This document shows positions 61,645-64,000 of a stretch of DNA of 64,000 nucleotides, in pieces. Below the pieces are notes generated by a model that was not told where the DNA came from, searched no databases, and saw only the letters and a program-made list of their open reading frames with translations. This stretch comes from Parus major. Taxonomy: Eukaryota; Chordata; Aves; Passeriformes; Paridae. The stretch is taken from assembly GCF_001522545.3 (NCBI RefSeq), contig NC_031779.1:2192464-2256463 (forward strand). Reading direction: 5' to 3'. Every line of letters starts with the position of its first letter. The stretch's first letter is position 1. A program made the translations under genes and the position numbers.

Positions 61645-61935
61645 CATGATCTGAAGGAGAGGAACCATAATAGCTCCCTGTGTAGAGGGGCCACCGTGCA
61701 TTTTGCATTTCATGGCGACTGGAAGCGTCGTCTGCCTTCCCACACCATCCCTTACGTATTTATAGATCACAGCGGCATTATCCGTGTGGATGCAGATCGT
61801 GCACGATGGTTTTCTATAAATACAAATGCTCTGTAATTATCGTTAGAACTATTTAGCCCAATTCAAAGGTAGATTAAATAATGAATGTGTGTGTGATATG
61901 CCTGTCGACATCAACAAATGGAAAGAGACATCTCT
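61645..61935. promoter_or_regulatory. structured, CpG-retaining block; conserved element or last exon
   Basis: A distinct block with nested symmetry. An 11-bp inverted repeat, gtatttataga (61756-61766) and tctataaatac (61813-61823), encloses a 7-bp stem with one bulge (61768-61788, cacagcgg/ccgtgtg, loop cattat) and a perfect 12-bp palindrome atcgtgcacgat (61796-61807). The outer arms resemble MEF2 sites. Several CpGs are retained. Independently, a splice-acceptor-like ctctgtttgcag ends at 61644 and the following 192 bases are open for 63 codons to a TAA at 61834-61836, giving a mixed, non-repetitive peptide. Both a conserved non-coding (DNA or RNA) element and a terminal coding exon are possible. 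I favour non-coding because the open frame continues upstream through low-complexity sequence and no family is recognised. Confidence 0.4.
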
Positions 61936-64000
61936 GGATGCATATCTGGAGGTTTCCCTGGTGAAGGAGTTGGGGGAGGAGAGCAGGGAGGGAGCTGAGC
62001 TGAGTGTTGCTGGAAGTGCTGCTTTCTCAGGGGTTCAGTGAGGACCGGTGGCCACGCTCAGCTCCATGGTGGGCTCTCAGGACCGGTGGCTCAGGAGGCC
62101 AAGGGATGGACAAGGAGGGTCAGCACTCACAGAAGCCATTGGTATTCACAGCTACCTATGGTTCTGTGTCTTTGCCCTCCCCTTTCACTGCTCTGGAGAG
62201 CAAGGGGAGGTAATTTCAGGCTAGGCTGCTGATGGAGAGCTGTGGAAGGTGTGTGATAAGGCTCCCCAAGGCCTCTGGCCCCTTGTTTCCTATGGTAATT
62301 GATTTCCTCAGAGGCCATGCATGCCCTGGCCCGTTTCCCTTCCTGCTGGTCTCTCGCTGGTCACAAGCTGGTCCACAGCAGAGCCATGTGGGGACACTGG
62401 CTCCGTCCCCTCTTTTGGCTCCTGCCACCCCTTGGAAAAAGGAAGTGGGGAGCTTTAGAGCACTTGCACAGGACCAGACTCCTGCCTGGTTTTGCTGAGG
62501 ATGATGTGGCTTTATTAGCAGCACAAAGGGGGATGAAGCAAGGGAGGACTTGAGAAGAGCAGTGGCATTTAAAGGATATGGTGGATGTGTGGGAACCCCT
62601 AAACACTGTGTGTGCTCCAGGAGGGGAGTTTGCTAAGCTGCCAGAAGAACGAGAACAGTCAGTACTGTCTTTAACACAGGAACCTCTGTCTCCTTGCCTT
62701 TTCCCAGACACAGTGAAGCCTCAACTCACAGGTCACAGCTCCATTAGCTCCTGTGTGGCTGTGCTGGGTCTCAGCCCTCCTCGGGTTCCATGTCACGTCA
62801 TGGGCTGCTCCCCTGCCCTGGAGACAGCGGTGTTGGGAGCGTCAAGGGAAGCGGGGCTGGGAGGAAGGGCTCCATCACAGTAACTAATAACTGTGTGCTG
62901 ACAAATTGAATTATACCTTTTCCAGTTGCCTGCACTATTGATCAGAGAAAAGGTTTGTGTTTTTGTTAGGCTATTTTTTTTTTCTTTTTCTTTTTAAGTT
63001 ACAGTTGCAATGTCCTGGGGGCTTATAATGAACTAAATAAGGTCAGGTTAGCAGAAGAATCAAATATGCTCTGGCAGCAAAGCGTGGGCTTTTCCTGGTG
63101 ACTCTGAGCAGAGAGGAAAGCAGCAGCAGCTCCTGCTCCTCCGTGCTCTGGTGCATGGGGGTGTCCTGCCCTAGGCTCCTGCTCCCTGGAGGGCTGTTTG
63201 GAAAAGGGGTGATGTGCGTGGCTGTGCTTGGCCTGATCCTGAGCAGTGCAGCAGGAGATGGGGGGGAGCTGGGGCTTACCAGGTCTGTGTGTCACCAGCC
63301 GCAGGTTGTGCCAAACTGTGCTGCCCTGGAGGCTCGAGTAGCTCCTGCCCTGCCTGGGGGGCTGCCCAGAGAGGCAGGAGATGCCCAGTGGCACGCAAGG
63401 AGCCAGGATGGGGCCAGGCACAGCACTTGCTCGGTAGCTCTCTGTGGGGTCCCTGCCTGGGGAAGCTGGTGGTGTTTGGTTCTTTGCTCCAGAGCCGAGA
63501 TCCTGCTGTGAACTCAATTAAAGCTGTGTTGGGGAAGGGGGGAAGAAATTATCCAGATGAAAAGGATGAGTGAAAAAAAATATGTGCAGAGAAATGCCAG
63601 CCCACCTTTGAAAGGCTTTATTGAACTCGGACACGTGTCACCTTGGCAGCAGAAGCTGCAGGGGAAAGGGAAGCACTCCCTGGTGTCCTCATTTGTGTCC
63701 CCACTCCGGGCTGGGGCTGGAGCAGGACAGGGCTGTTGCAGGAGGAGCAGAGGGTTCAGGTAATCTGTCGGTGCCAGGACAGAGGTTAGGCTGGAGGCTG
63801 CTCTCAGGTGAAGGTTTGCAGAGGTGGCAGTGCCTGCCTAAGAGGGAAGGGCAGCTGCAGGCCCAGCAAGTGTTCCCAGTAGCTTGTGTGTCCCATGCTC
63901 TGTTTAACCTGCTGCTCCCAAAGGGAAATCCAGGGGATCTGGAGTTCTGTGGCCAGCTCTCTCTGCACAGCCCTGGGGCTGTGCTTGGCCTCGGGTCACC
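61936..64000. other. unassigned single-copy sequence
   Basis: No gene is recognised. The motif aggaccggtgg occurs at about 62040 and again near 62078. A T-rich tract lies at 62972-62999, followed by an AT-rich patch (ggcttataatgaactaaataagg) to about 63070. Minus- and plus-strand frames of up to 164 codons at 63023-63573 overlap and show no domain. Confidence 0.5.

Noticed and set aside
1..64000. CRISPR arrays, bacterial operons, tRNA or rRNA genes
   Set aside because: No spaced identical direct repeats, no ribosome-binding sites with packed long genes, and no cloverleaf with conserved tRNA box A/B motifs was seen; the DNA is vertebrate.

Overview
This is vertebrate nuclear DNA, almost certainly from a bird and probably a songbird. 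Three fragments read as 3' ends of CR1 retrotransposons in the avian form (near 23.3, 41.3 and 55.0 kb). A decayed endogenous retrovirus lies at about 1.4-4.2 kb. The rest is single-copy DNA: GC-moderate, CpG-poor stretches alternating with AT-rich islands. There is no bacterial-style gene packing. None of the 60-230 codon open frames can be recognised as a host protein. The window therefore looks intergenic or intronic.

Layout. Up to about 1.4 kb nothing is recognised. From 1.4 to 4.2 kb a proviral fragment lies on the minus strand: integrase remnant, envelope remnant, purine tract and LTR. Its far end is a stub of only about 38 bp resembling the LTR start, fused directly to integrase, so most of the provirus (rest of the 5' LTR, gag, protease, reverse transcriptase) is gone. 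From 4.2 to 10.9 kb there is unassigned sequence with small repeats. At 11.1-11.8 kb a TATA-like box is followed by a clear CpG island, whose distal end is an 18-copy array of a 13-bp minisatellite. This is the best promoter candidate in the window. From 11.8 to 32 kb lie unassigned sequence, AT-rich islands, a CR1 scrap and a diverged three-unit repeat of about 150-167 bp at 23.5-24.0 kb.

At 32.24-32.38 kb there is a symmetric element: two inverted pairs of arms (14 bp and 8 bp) separated by exactly 15 bp on each side. The outer arms contain AAAGGTCA and the inner arms contain CCAAT boxes. From 32.4 to 61.6 kb there is mostly unassigned sequence, two more CR1 fragments, a weak CpG cluster near 42.8-43.1 kb with an exon-like segment, and several AT-rich, TAATTA-bearing islands that resemble developmental enhancers. 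At 61.65-61.93 kb a CpG-bearing block carries nested inverted repeats (11-bp outer stem, internal hairpin, 12-bp perfect palindrome) and a 63-codon open frame behind a good splice acceptor.

No complete protein-coding gene, tRNA, rRNA or CRISPR array was recognised. The retroviral assignment rests on motifs visible in the translation. The regulatory and exon calls are inferences from composition, motifs and splice-like signals, and comparison with other bird genomes would be needed to test them.
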